Source of the DNA: Copromyces sp. CBS 386.78
Lineage: Eukaryota > Ascomycota > Sordariomycetes > Sordariales > Sordariaceae
Reading direction: 5' to 3'
Assembly (NCBI GenBank): GCA_030685235.1
Contig: MU839087.1
Span: 124,001-188,000, forward strand
DNA length: 64,000 nt
A model generated the notes under the pieces. It was not told where the DNA came from and did no database searches. It saw only the letters and a list, made by a program, of their open reading frames with translations. Numbering within the stretch: the first letter of the stretch is position 1; each line of letters begins with the position of its first letter. Positions 33,542-45,002 of this stretch are shown here, piece by piece. The position numbers and the translations under genes were made by a program.

Positions 33542-36331
33542 CTACAACTTCCTAAAAACCGTCGTAAAAATCTCCCTGCTCTTCTGCAAGTTCACCAGCC
33601 TCAACCGCTCATTATGCAAATGCGCCGAGTCGCTCGCCTGTCCACAAGGTAAATGCGCGGCAGGAGCATTGAATTCCTTCTCCAAGAACCTAATGGGCGG
33701 GATGGATCCGCCTTCGCGGATATACAGCGGTTTCCGAGTCTTGGGCGCGGCGACGCCTGTGGGAGTCGTTTCGCCGTTTGTGGCGTTGGGTGGGAGGGTT
33801 ACGCCGTTGGCTTTTTCGTTATCTGATGTGTCTGGCTCTGAACTGGAAGATGTGGAAGAGGAGGATGGAGATGGTGAAGAGTGGGAGGGGGAGGGTGAGG
33901 AGCCCCAGGCTCGCATCACAGCTTCTTCCAGTGTGCGGAAGATGTAATTACCCGGTACACCCAACCACGGCTCAGCCTTATTGTCGATCCGTACAGTGAG
34001 AGTGTTTTCGCTATCGAACTGCTCGTACTCGGCTTTGAGGAAGGACTTGAGCTTTGAAATGACTTCCTCGACTTCCTGACCGGGCACCAGGCGGATACTG
34101 ACGTTGGCGGTGGCGTGACTACTGATCAGACTGCCATCGGGGCCGGACACGTTATATCGGTGGATGGTCAGGTTGGGTTCGCGCCAGCGAGCCATCAGGC
34201 TGCGCTTGAGCGCGTCGATGGGTCCCGCGGTGGGGTTGCGCTTGATCAGGATACTAGCGATGTCGTCGTAGCGCAGCTCTTCCTCTTCGGTGATGGGCAG
34301 GATGCCGTCGTAGAAGCCGGGGATGTTGACCCTGTTCTTGGGGCCCTTGAGCTTGCCGAGCAGCAGGGTCAGGTCCGTCAGGGGCTCGGAGATCATGTTA
34401 CTGCCGTCTACGCCGGAGTGCAAGTCGGGGTGCTTGGAGTCGACGCAAACGGTGGCGTGCAGGACACCGCGGAGACCATAGGTCAGGCAGGGTACCTCGT
34501 CGTCTAGCCAATAACTGTTGGCTAGAAGGACGTAGTCGATGTGGCCGATGAGATCCTTATGCTTGTGGATGGTCTCCTCGAAACCCCGGGATCCGGACTC
34601 TTCTTCGCCTTCGATCAGGAAGATGATGTCGGAATCCAGAGCCTTGGCTTGCAACAGGTCGGAAACGGCGTAAAGAGCGGCGATAATAGGGCCTTTGTTG
34701 TCACTGACACCACGGCCGTAGAGATAGCCATTCTGCCCGACAAGCTTGAATGGGTCGGTCTTCCAATTCTCGCCGGCCATATCCGCGGGTACCACATCGT
34801 AGTGACCATAAAACAGCACCCTCTTCCGCTCCTCGGCAGGCTCGAGCTTGCCGCTAAACTTTGCAAAGACAACTGGGTTATGGGGGCCGTCGGAGCTGAG
34901 CATTTCTACTTGAGCTCCCAGTCGCTTGAACAGGGAACCAAGGAAGGTAGCACCTTTACGACAATCCTCAGTGAACTCTGGTCGCGACGAAACGGTCTTG
35001 TATGAGACGAATTGGCGAAGGGAGCGGATCATCATATCCTCGTGCTCACCGTCCGCCTCTTCGGTTTCCGCAGGCGCGCTGTTAACATGCCATATCCGGA
35101 CCGTGTTGTCGTTGGCTCCGGTGATGAACAGTTGGTGGTTCTGGTATGTGGCGGCAGCTGCTGAGAGAATCTTAGCATTGTGTGCCTTCCATCGGCTGAG
35201 GCACTGATATCGCTGGCTGACGTCTTGGGAAGTGCCGTGGGACTCCTCGGTAGTGTGGGCTGCGCTGTGTTTCTACGCATGTTAGAATCTGGCCGTAACA
35301 GTAAAACTAAGAGGAATGACGAGGGTGCTTACAGAAACAAATCCGTCGGTAGAGGCACTCCAAAGGAGCCCGAACCTCAATCCAACAGCGTTGATGTTTC
35401 CGGTATGAGCATGGATCACTCTCAACCTCTGCTTGGTGTCCAAGTCCCATAGCTCAATGATACCGTGTAGCTTGCCGGCATAAAGGAAGGACCCATCCAC
35501 AAACAAAGACATGACGGACTCGGCATCGTCCTCGCCAAGAACCATCAGCTCCTGAATACTGCCCTTGGTATCCTCGTCCTCGTGGTATCCAGGGCCCTTG
35601 TCGCTAAGCCTCCATAGCTTGATGGTGCCGTCACCACCACCAGAGACAAGAACCTCCTCATCGTCGTCCACCAGAACAGTTGGGCCCTTTGCGATCTGCA
35701 TGCAAAAGACCCAGCCATAGTGTGCGTACTTCTCAACGGCATATGGATCGACTTCGAGCACGGTCTCGGCCCTGGGTATTAGGGAGTAGTAATCTTCAGT
35801 GCGCCTAGGGGTGGAGGTGCCGCCAACAGCGCGGGAATCGAAGAACTTATGCTGTCGCCTGTCCGGGTGGTTGGCGGAGTCGTGTGAGACCTTTCTGTCC
35901 TCGTCCTTCAAGCCGACCCATTGAATGTACTGTGTCTGTGTGCCAAAGTATACCGTCTCGTTCTGGGGGGAGTAGACGACGCTGAAGACATCGCCGACGT
36001 CGTAGGTGCTGTAGATCTCGTAGAGTCGAGTGAATGATTTGGGGCACCACACGTTGATTATTGGTTCGCAGGCGGTCGAGAAGAGGTATTTGCCGTCTTC
36101 AGAGAGGAAGAGGCAGAGAACGCTTCGCTTGTGGGCTTGGATGGTCTGGACGAGCTGGTAGGTGCTGAGGGACCAGACAACGATCTGGCCCTTGCTGGTG
36201 CCGGTGAAGATGTAGTCGCCAGATACCGCGATGGAGAGGACCGAGCCATCGTGCTTCAATTCCTGCAGTTGATCGGGGGCAGCCTCAGGGCCGCCATCAT
36301 CGAGATCGGAATGTTGTAGAGTTCCGGGCAT
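33542..36331 (-). CDS. dug2: DUG2-type glutathione-degrading peptidase, WD40 plus M20 domains
   Basis: Two exons: 36331-35333 and 35272-33542, with a 60-nt intron (GTAAGC donor, CGTAG acceptor), 909 residues. Residues about 20-410 form WD40 repeats (for example DGTIKLWRLSD and LHGIIELWDLDT, closing with NDNTVRIWHVN encoded after the intron). Residues about 415-905 are an M20 metallopeptidase with FYGHYDVVPAD (about 490), GRGVSDNKGP (about 524) and the EGEEESGS acid motif (about 556). A Ser/Pro-rich insert of about 60 residues interrupts the peptidase near its end. The WD40-M20 fusion is diagnostic of Dug2, which with the amidotransferase Dug3 cleaves glutathione in the cytosol, followed by Cys-Gly dipeptidase Dug1. 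ATG 36331 (MPGTLQHSDLDDGG) is the first in frame. Confidence 0.93.
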
Positions 36332-36360
36332 TGTGACTGTGACTGTGACTGTGACTGTGG
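36332..36360. repeat. GTGACT hexamer repeat just upstream of dug2 ATG
   Basis: About four copies of a GTGACT hexamer lie immediately 5' of the dug2 start codon, in the presumed 5' UTR. In the coding-strand frame they would read Thr-Val repeats, which is why the open frame runs upstream of the true ATG. Confidence 0.75.
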
Positions 36361-37014
36361 TGGGGTTTTGCTTTGTGGGATTGGCGGGATTCGGATTCGG
36401 ACGCGCCGCTGTCGGTAAGGTCGAGGATGATTCTGGACAATGGACGGTGGAGGAGGTTAGCAAAGACAGAGGGTTTGAAAGCGAGGAATTATATCTAAGT
36501 ACGGTTGTAGGAATAAAATAAAATCCAACAAGATGCCAATGTCCGTTGTATGAGATTGTGATTCATGCATGCAGGAATGGAAGTCGGGAGTTGGAGGCCG
36601 ATGCCGAGGTGGAATGCCCTGGGGTCTTTTTGGCTGACGACATTCTGGAGGCCATTGCCCGCCTCTGTGACATTGACGGGAGTTCCGCCCTTGGGCCCCA
36701 CCATCTGGGGTCTAGGCTCCTCTTTCAGGGGCGTGTCAGGAACCCTGAGCCCTGTGGCAGTCACTGGAGCCAGCGTGCCCCACGTGCACCGCTCAGCTTG
36801 AATGGATGCTTAGGAACCTTGAGGTTCCTTCTTCAACTTGGTGCTCCAAGACTGTCCTTCCAACACTTGCATTCCACCTGAACCTTCATCTCATATCTCC
36901 AGTCTGCACAAGAAAAGCAAACATCTCATCTGCCCACGGTCAAAGTAAAACTATTGCCTGGGGAGTACTCATCCCTCCCGGCTGAAATCTCAAAAAGGCG
37001 TGATCGGATTTGCA
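36361..37014. other. Intergenic, dug2 promoter
   Basis: About 0.65 kb between dug2 and the next minus-strand gene. No gene seen. Confidence 0.5.
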
Positions 37015-37807
37015 TCACGGTCGAAAACTCCACTTGGATGGAAGAGCCGACTTCAGCCCTAATGCAAACGGAACGTGGCACTGGGTGACAAGAGGTTCCG
37101 ATGACAAAGAGGGAAAAGGGTATCCCGCGCCAGGACTGTTGGATGCAACGGATGACAACCCATCGGCATGTTTGACTGGTGCTGGTAAAGGGTAGCATGT
37201 AGAGCCTCATCGGTAGGACGTGGGGGTTCAGGCGGCTTTGTTTGGTACAGGCAAGGGAGAGCGTGATGGGGGCAGTGAATAAATCGTGGGGTATGCCGGG
37301 CAACACCAAAAAAGATATGTAAGTAAATGGAACCAACTCACCATGAGAACCTGCCCTCTTCCTATCGCGTAGTGCTGTGGATGCCCTCGCCCTCGAGATC
37401 TTGATGCAGCCTTTGCAGATTTCATCATCGTTGTCATGGCCATGGACACTCCCCTTTCCACCTCCCTTATGCCTTCGGTGGTTCTGCCGGTTCCAGGGAT
37501 CGAACGAGTCACGGAGGACACCACTGATGGGCCCATCCATCGCGACTACATCCTCTGCAGCCATGGCGTCTTCTTGATCGGGCTCCGTCGAGTTGGTGGA
37601 GGTGCTGGCACGTCGTCCACCTTGAAGTCTCCAAACAAAGTTCCTGGGGATGATGGGGGTCCGAGATGATGGCTCCTCCTGAGTAGTTTCTGTCAAGGAA
37701 GAAGTGGAGGAGTTGGGCGAGCATGGTATATGCAGGACGCCATTGCTTCCATTGGGCTGCTTCGCCTCTGGATGCTCGCCCATGTCGCAATAGCAAATAT
37801 CTGTCAT
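37015..37807 (-). CDS. Hypothetical protein, two exons
   Basis: Exon 1 37807-37342 and exon 2 37175-37015, joined over a 166-nt intron (donor GTGAGT, acceptor CACCAG), give 208 residues and an exact frame closure. The first exon starts MTDICYCDMGEHPEAKQPNG; an in-frame ATG at 37900 would add 31 residues (MVSLPPDLASSFG). Features: an N-terminal CYC pair, a Ser/Thr-rich region, an Arg-rich patch (RNFVWRLQGGRRAS), a His/Lys/Gly stretch followed by DDEICKGCIKIS with a CxxC pair, and a Ser/Pro-rich end. No family recognised. Reading straight through the donor gives an unnatural hydrophobic tail, so the spliced model is preferred. Confidence 0.5.
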
Positions 37808-39472
37808 GTTTGCTTGTGTGTCTCTAATCACTTGTTGGGGGAAAGTGCTCACGGTAAGTATGCCGAACGATGACGCGAGATCAGGGGGCAACGACACCAT
37901 CCCATATCTAAGGTATATATATAAGTCCAGCGGTAGGACCGGATAGTCGCATCCCTATAATCCAGAACGGATGGGCCGAAAGAGGGACGGAGGCATCTCA
38001 CCGCTTTTCGTTCGGATAGCCAACAGCCAACTAGACCTACAGCCTCGTTGTTGTCAAAAAGCTCAGCTGAAAAGTCACACGAGTAGGTGAAACACTGAAC
38101 CATCAAAAGGAACGGATTGACATAAGGGATTGGCAATGGCTTCTTCTTATAATACTCCGCTCTACCCCCCTAGACAAATGCACATACATCCTGGCTTGGG
38201 TCATAGGCTTTGACGCCACAGTTTGTATCTGGGCGAGCTTCAACACCGGCAGTTGCAGAGGGTGATGGCTTCGTTCGAATATTTTTGCATGATAACCCCG
38301 GGATCCGGCCCGGGCCTTTGGTCTTTGCTCTGTCGTGGAACAGCAACCTTGGGCCAGTCCGGTGTAGGTTGCTTCGAGGTTGGGTATCATAAGCACAACA
38401 AAAGGGGACCAAGGGACCTTGCCAATTCGAGTTCGAATTACACCACAGCAAAGCCATCCGGTTTTGAATCTTTGTCGGAAAATGGCTCAGTTATCTCGCG
38501 ATGTTGTATGAGATGAAGCGACATCGGATGGTGATGGGACCCGTCGAGATCGCATATGTCGTGCAATGCTGCTGTCACGCTGTGTCTGTTTCTGTTCACC
38601 GCAGAGGCTCTTTTTCCCGATGAAGCATCTTGTTTCTTCGAAATGCCCCGAGATCCAATTTTTCCGGGACTAACAGAGCCGGTGAAAGCTTTCAAAGTCG
38701 AAGCCCCTAGGTTAGCTGAGATAAAACAGAGGCAAGTGATCGCCGTGTTGTACGTTACATCATCTTCATAGTTCGGAATCAGGTGAAGAAAGTAGGGCGA
38801 AGAGAAATCAGAGTGAAGTTAATATCGTGGATGGAAGGTACCCGAAGGTACCAAATATGAGACAAGGTGATGTTAGGAAGACACCGAGGAATGTCTTGGA
38901 GAAAGGTTTCTAGCACGCCGTAACTCATGCTAAACGCAAGTAATACCGGCAACATGGACCCCATAGTCGGCGACTAACGAGGCCATCACAGATCATCGCC
39001 GGTTGGATTCATCAATATCACAACATGCTGGCGCAAAGTGTAGCGGAGAGAGTTTCGTTGTATCCGCGAGGTACCGCCCTGACACTGAAACAAGAGGACG
39101 CTCGGGCCAGGAAAGCCGGGTCTTGGCACAAGCAGGGTCGGTGGGCCTGCCCGGAACTGACCCCTGCAAGGCGGTCATAATTTTCTTTGGCTTCTGAGAT
39201 CATCACCAAAAGGTCTGCTCCGAACTCCGCGCCCGTATCTTTAACCACAAATCCATCCATCCATCGGCATCCGCTTTGCTCCCCGCCGACTCCCACCACC
39301 CGTCCTCCACCACCACCACCGACCGTCGCCTTGCTCCCCCCGACGACCTCCCTCACCTCGTTGTCGCACTCCGTATTAGAACTCGACTGCGACATATTCA
39401 AACCTCTCCGAGAGACCACTCGATCCCCGCTTAACTCGCGATCCCCATAACCCCCATAAACCACCCGCCAAG
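37808..39472. other. Intergenic, divergent promoter region before tim17
   Basis: About 1.6 kb between outward-facing starts. The last 250 bases are C-rich with CCACCACC runs typical of a tim17 5' UTR or promoter. No gene supported. Confidence 0.5.
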
Positions 39473-40273
39473 ATGGATCACACTCGCGACCCTTGCCCGT
39501 GGGTTATCCTCAACGATTTCGGTGGTGCCTTCGCCATGGGTGTATGTTGTCCCTCTATGTTGCTCTTTGTTCTTCCACTATGTGGCTACCGACAAACACG
39601 ATGGCACACTGTTGAGTGTGGTTGGCCTAAACCCCTCGTTGTCGCCGTCGCCGTCGCTGTCGCTTCACCTTGTTGACTGCTTTGCTGTTGTATGGAGTTA
39701 GTTGCTGACACAATGTCGCCGACCATATAGGCTATCGGTGGTACGATCTGGCACGGTATCAAGGGCTTCCGTAACAGCCCTTACGGCGAGAGGAGAATCG
39801 GCGCCATCACTGCCATCAAGATGCGCGCCCCTGCGCTCGGCGGTAACTTCGGTTAGTCAACAACCCGCCTGACACACATCTATCATGCGGCACTTGCCAC
39901 GGCACCAATACTAACTGATGACGATTAGGTGTTTGGGGTGGTCTTTTCAGCACATTCGACTGCGGTATCAAGGGACTAAGGAACCACAAGGAGGACCCGT
40001 GGAACTCCATCATCGCCGGTTTCTTCACTGGTGGCGCGTTGGCGATTCGTGGTGGTTACAAGGCGGCCCGTAACGGTGCTATCGGCTGCGCTGTTCTCCT
40101 GGCTGTTATTGAGGGTGTCGGTATTGGTTTCCAGAAGATGCTTGCTGGCGCCACAAAGCTAGAGGTATGCTTGGGAAGGTTGCTAAGACGAAAAGATGTG
40201 GTCGCTAACTGGCTCTCTCTTTCACTACTAGGCTCCTGCGCCACCCCCGTCCAACGAAAAAGTCCTTGCTTAA
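39473..40273 (+). CDS. tim17: Mitochondrial import inner-membrane translocase subunit Tim17
   Basis: Four exons: 39473-39541, 39731-39851, 39929-40164 and 40232-40273, total 468 nt, 155 residues. The opening [20 protein letters not shown] is the signature Tim17 N terminus. [33 protein letters not shown] and [12 protein letters not shown] follow, giving four predicted helices with Gly-zipper motifs. Tim17 with Tim23 and Tim50 forms the presequence translocase of the inner membrane. Length agrees with the family. The gene is convergent with the asparaginase gene. Confidence 0.97.
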
Positions 40274-40636
40274 ATACAATACAGCGGTCGTTTAAAAAGT
40301 TTCGATTTAGGATGCACAAAGATTGTCGACTATATCATCTCTCTCAACTCCTTTCTCCCACCTGGCCCGTCTCGGTTTGGGCTAGGCTGTGTATTCGTCT
40401 ACGCATTTCATGACAGTCAGCATTTTGGGTGGCGGCGTTCCATGTAACATAGAAACGGGTTTGTTGGTTACGCTTCGATATAACGGAGGTCAGCGCGGAT
40501 GCTTTGCCTCAGCGCGGAAGAACACCCATCCGAATAATATTTTCTCGTTTTTTTGGAAGACAGAAGAACATGCGCTTTGCTAACGTGTCACCGGCTAACG
40601 TGTTTCAAAGACAAAGGGAACCGTCTAACTAGCCTA
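40274..40636. other. Intergenic between convergent tim17 and asparaginase genes
   Basis: 363 bases with two 3' UTRs. Nothing else seen. Confidence 0.5.
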
Positions 40637-42106
40637 CTAGATCTTTTCGCCACTCCAAACCCGCGGATCCTCAGGTTTACCTTCACCGATATACGAACTT
40701 GGGATATCCTGGTCCCTTCGAAAGATACGAGCATATGCGACGCCTTCCTCGTCTATCCAAGCCCGGAACATGCCACCGCAGTTATAGTCCTGAAGGATCT
40801 CAGACCGAGTCTCGACGACATGACCATTTGCGTCCCGGACGATCACCGATTCCAGTCCGATAATGCCACCTTCACCTTCGCCAGTCTTGCCCCATCGATC
40901 CTCGGCGCTCTTCTGAAGCTCTCCAGACGGCCCAGCAACTTTGGTCAAGGCCACGGCGGAAGGAAGGACAGAATACCGAGCAATGGCGCCCACAGTCCTC
41001 GCAGCAGCAGTGCGAAGATACGAATCACCATTGCCAGTTCCAGAAACGCCAATCGACCTGGTGGTGGTCAACTCGCCAGACAAGCCGTGGTGGGTAGGGG
41101 TATACAGAAAAGGCGAAGGCAGACAGTCAGCAACCAGGCCCTTTAGCGCATCCGACAAAACCACCGCCGGGCCCGGGCTATACAACGGATTCCGCAACCC
41201 GTTCTTATGGGGAGACGTCGGATCGCCCTCCTCCGTCCACTCCTCCGCCCAGAACCCAGCCCCGACAACAGGCGTATCGCCAATCCTGCCCGTCAACTTA
41301 TTCGTCATGCCGCCCGTGCTCGTTGCCACGCAAATCACACCTTCCTCATCCAGCGCGACTGCCCCGACCGTTCCCTGCGGGAGATATTCGATCTTGCTCC
41401 AAGTGGCCGACACATTTGCGTCAGCGCCAGCGCCAAGCATCTCCTGGCCCCTCTTCTCCCTCTCCAGCGCCCGGGCATGTTCATCCCACCGCTTCTGCGT
41501 AAAGAAGTAGCTCGGCTCCACCATCTCCAGCCCATACTGCCTCGCCAGCTTTTCCGCCGTCGGGCCGTGTATCAGCGTGTGTCCTTGCGCCGAGGGGACA
41601 TTAGGTTCCCCATCATCATGCAGTTTTTTCCCACGACCCAGCAGATCGTCCCTGCCGTGCTCCAAAACCTTCTTGGCCAAAAGAATCGGATTCCGAACGT
41701 GACGCAACCCCGTCACTCCTACGCCTCGCTTGGCTTGGCCGCGACTGACCATTACGGAAGCTTCGAGCTCGTTGATGCCATCGCGTGTAAAGACGGCGCC
41801 GTGCCCGGCATTGAAGAGAGGGTTGTTTTCGAGGAGGGTGACGGCGTAGGTGGCGGCTCCGAGGGCTGATGGGAGTTTTGAGGCGGTCGACGCAGAGTTG
41901 GATTGGGGGGTGGTCAGGTAGGTGTGCGCCTTGGAGACGATGGTTAGGAGGGAGGAGCGGTAGGCTGCGTAGAGTTCTGGCCCTAGGCTGGCCGGGGTGA
42001 TGTTGCCGGCGCCGCCGTGGATGATTAGACGCGGTTGGACGCGGACCCTTTCGACGTGGGAAGGGGAGGAGGCCCAGGAGGGCTGGGGTTGGGGTTTGTA
42101 TTCCAT
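40637..42106 (-). CDS. Plant-type L-asparaginase / isoaspartyl peptidase family (Ntn hydrolase)
   Basis: 489 residues, single exon. Landmarks: RLIIHGGAGNI (27-37), LFNAGHGAVFTRDG (97-110), the autocleavage site GTVGAVALD with catalytic Thr at about residue 246, and GRIGDTPVVGAGFWA (273-287) with substrate-binding Arg and Asp. These enzymes cleave themselves before the Thr to form the active alpha/beta pair and hydrolyse L-asparagine or beta-aspartyl dipeptides. The sequence is longer than plant or bacterial forms (about 320) because of inserts around residues 150-235 and in the C-terminal half, which is common in filamentous fungi. The plus-strand frames across it are shadows. Confidence 0.92.
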   Translation of the reverse strand: MEYKPQPQPSWASSPSHVERVRVQPRLIIHGGAGNITPASLGPELYAAYRSSLLTIVSKAHTYLTTPQSNSASTASKLPSALGAATYAVTLLENNPLFNAGHGAVFTRDGINELEASVMVSRGQAKRGVGVTGLRHVRNPILLAKKVLEHGRDDLLGRGKKLHDDGEPNVPSAQGHTLIHGPTAEKLARQYGLEMVEPSYFFTQKRWDEHARALEREKRGQEMLGAGADANVSATWSKIEYLPQGTVGAVALDEEGVICVATSTGGMTNKLTGRIGDTPVVGAGFWAEEWTEEGDPTSPHKNGLRNPLYSPGPAVVLSDALKGLVADCLPSPFLYTPTHHGLSGELTTTRSIGVSGTGNGDSYLRTAAARTVGAIARYSVLPSAVALTKVAGPSGELQKSAEDRWGKTGEGEGGIIGLESVIVRDANGHVVETRSEILQDYNCGGMFRAWIDEEGVAYARIFRRDQDIPSSYIGEGKPEDPRVWSGEKI

Positions 42107-42771
42107 TATTGCCGTTGTGTTTGTTGGGTTGATTCGCTAGTTGTGAATCTCTTTTCCCGAGGCCTTCAGAGTTATACCCCAACTGTCTCGAGTGTGATTT
42201 GTCATATGGTGAGGGGGACGTCGCACGGCAGTGTTCACTTGTCATCGATAGCCCCATCCTTTGAACCTACCTGTAACAGGGGCGGTTATGCAGTTGTTTC
42301 TGATAAGAAGCCGATAAGCGTTCGGCGGTTCGTCAAATGTGGAGTCTACAAAAGGTACGTACCGGCGCTTGTAATATCCCAGGTCTCCCCCACCTTTCGC
42401 CTCGCCTCGGTATGTACCCGATCGTGGAGAATGGACATCTTGTTTGAGGAATTGAAGATCGCCTAGTTCCAAGACTTGAAGACGCCGCAAGACCTCTCTG
42501 CTTTGAAGTTTCGGGATATCGCCAAGTTGGCTTCCCCCCAGATCACGGACCGACGATCAGAGTTGATCAAAGCGGGTTTAAAAAGTCTCCAGAGTCACGG
42601 CAAGACTTATTGCAGGAAGAGCAGCGTGTTACTCCTTTTTTTTTTTTTTTTTTTTTTTCTCCAACAAACACCGATTCTTGTTCGATTTGGGTTTGCTGCT
42701 GTTCTTTCTCGACGCCAAATTGAGTTCTCTTTTTTGACGACTTATCATATCTTCTTCATTTGCAAGTCATA
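42107..42771. promoter_or_regulatory. Divergent promoter region between asparaginase and DUF4185 genes
   Basis: 665 bases between opposing start codons. The right side has a 23-base T tract at 42636-42658 and a pyrimidine-rich leader running into the ATG at 42772, a common look for fungal promoters. Confidence 0.6.
42636..42658. repeat. Poly(T) tract of 23
   Basis: Uninterrupted homopolymer about 115 bases upstream of the DUF4185 start. Probably a nucleosome-excluding promoter element; its length is liable to assembly error. Confidence 0.85.
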
Positions 42772-44832
42772 ATGAGAAGCTTCTTCCGCAAAGTCAAAGA
42801 CGAATCGCAAAAGGTTCTTCAGGGGGTTCACGGTGCCAACGACAGGTCCATAGAGACGCCTGAAGATCCCCATCCCCCTCCATCAGAAGAGCATGAAGGT
42901 GGTGGGACGCAAAGTGGTGACGGTACATTTTCATGATTCCAACTTTTTTCAACACCTTCAAAATTTGTTTCTTATCTCCCCATCCCCTTCCTATATGTTT
43001 TCCATTTTCCCTCTTCGGCACCTTCGGTTTCGTTTCAGACGTTTCGTTTCGTTTCGTTTCATGTTCCTGGGCTTGCCGCTTCAGGGTCCGTCGCCACTCA
43101 CCCAGTCAGCCAGTGTCACCCTACTAGACTTACTTGCACACGTCTTTTGCTATCTCTTCCCATCAAACAACATAGTACATCCTCGTTGCTTCATTTTTTA
43201 CTTAGCTTCGGCGGCAAGCCATGCATGCCTCCGTTGTCAACCAAAACCGCTGCCCAGCCGAGATGGTTGGACATCTTGACTCGTCATAGCCGCCAAGTTT
43301 CTTTGTTGATCTTGTTTCGAGTTGGATCCAGATGAACCCGCCTTCATGGATGGCATGATGTTCAATTATGGCCATATTAGCTTCCAAACCCCCTTCTATC
43401 CAGGTGATGATTTCAAAGTGACTTACTTCTACCCATGTTACACATTGTTTTCCTTTCACTACGTCTTTCGACAAGACCAATGATACCAATATCAGATGCT
43501 CCTTCATGTTTTCTATCATCGTCACACTTCGCTGGTCTTTGTCACTACATTGATCTTGCTGCTAACACGCCCGGCACAATGCTGGTTAGCCCGTCCTGGT
43601 CCCGGCAGTCCGTCCTGGCACCACCAGCATCCGCCTTACCATCCCGATATCGATAACACGAAGCCAGAGGGCGAATCCCCGCTCAATGTCTGCAATGTCG
43701 AAAGACTCGGTTTCCAGGTTGCCAACAATAGCGCCAGTTACCGCGATCTGGGCTTCACTGGGAAGATTGCCGGGAAATGGTATGCCGTTTTTGGCGACAC
43801 CATGTGGTGCGCCCCGGGCGTCTCCAACTTCCTGGAGGACACTCCCGGATTTCATGGCATGGTTCGGGACTCAGTTTCCCTGTTGACTGATGACCCTTTG
43901 ACGGTGGTGGACCTCAATCTGAACGACGACTGTCCCGTCCCGCATCAGAATCAGTTGGTCCCTTTCAACGAGGAATGGGATGAAACAAACCAGTACGGTT
44001 TCGGCGGCACGAGTCTTTGCGAGACTGATGCCGAGAACGCTACGGCTGCGCTTTACTACCTTGTGGTATGTATATGTTTTAGGTCATCTACTTTCCGAAC
44101 ATCATCCACTCACAAACAAACGGGAAAAAACAGAACGCCAACGAAACCGGCGGTGGCCTCCTAGGCGCCGGCGTCGCCAAGGTCGAGGTCATCAACGACA
44201 CTCCAACAGTCACCCACCGCTTCGGCGACGACAGGGGGTTCTGGTGGGATTCCAACACCACCGCCAAATACGGCGACCAGTGCGCCTACCGCGATGAGCG
44301 CTCGGAGTACATTTACATCTGGGGCGGCCCGCCGAACTCGGTTACTGGATGGCCGGGTTCCGGCTACGCCTACCTTGCCAGGGTCAAGGCAGAAGACGCG
44401 TTCGATCTGGACAAGTACGAGTATTTCTGGGGTCGTCAGCAAGGCTGGAAGTCGGAGGTTCTTACCAAGTTCGATGCAGAGACGGCGGTCTGGTGGGCGG
44501 TTGGTCAGGGACAGGTGGCTTGGAATGAGTATTACCAGTGTTATGTGCTGGTTCATTTGTCGGCTTTTGGTAAGTCCCTTTCTTTGGCCTTTGTCCGTGT
44601 CGTATCTAACGTGGAAACTTTTCTAGGCGACGGGAAAGTCTACTTGCGAACAGCTCAGTCTTTGGAAGGTCCATGGACTCCGGATGTCCAGGTATACAAA
44701 AGCGAACCCATCAAAGGCGGCTTGGTCTACGCCGGTGTTCAACACCCCTACCTGGATCCGACTGGTCAGACGCTCATCCTGTCTTTTACGAACAACAACC
44801 ATATCGAGGTCATTAAGGTGGCTTTTGCTTAG
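42772..44832 (+). CDS. DUF4185-domain protein
   Basis: Preferred model: exons 42772-42922, 43590-44065, 44134-44569 and 44627-44832, total 1269 nt, 422 residues with exact frame. Exon 1 encodes MRSFFRKVKDESQKVLQGVH and a Pro/Glu-rich segment. The first intron is 667 nt, long for this genome, with a canonical GCTAACAC branch site about 20 nt before its TTAG acceptor. The DUF4185 body follows: SYRDLGFTGKIAGKWYAVFG, the FGGTSLCETD motif, FWGRQQGWKSEVLTKFD and VYAGVQHPYLDPTGQTL, closing with FTNNNHIEVIKVAFA. The fold is beta-propeller-like and related to glycoside-hydrolase families; activity is unknown. An alternative start at ATG 43496 would give a plausible secretory signal (hydrophobic LVFVTTLILLL, then AQC) in the same frame, without introns before the domain. 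Confidence 0.85.
43041..43060. repeat. (GTTTC)4 pentanucleotide repeat in the first intron of the DUF4185 gene
   Basis: Four perfect GTTTC units inside the 667-nt first intron. Simple-sequence repeat; no function suggested. Confidence 0.8.
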
Positions 44833-45002
44833 ATTTAGCGTTATTTTCTCTTCTCACCCATGTGCCATGCCATACACGCTTCATACTTGTTTCAGCAAAT
44901 AATATCCAGTCCTTTCAGATGATCAAACCCGAAAAACCACTAGTATCAACACCAAGAGTTAGGGTTCCGATGCACTTTGATCCCATTAACCCCTACCGGG
45001 CC

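Noticed and set aside
41207..41869. 220-codon plus-strand frame
   Set aside because: Shadow of the asparaginase coding sequence.
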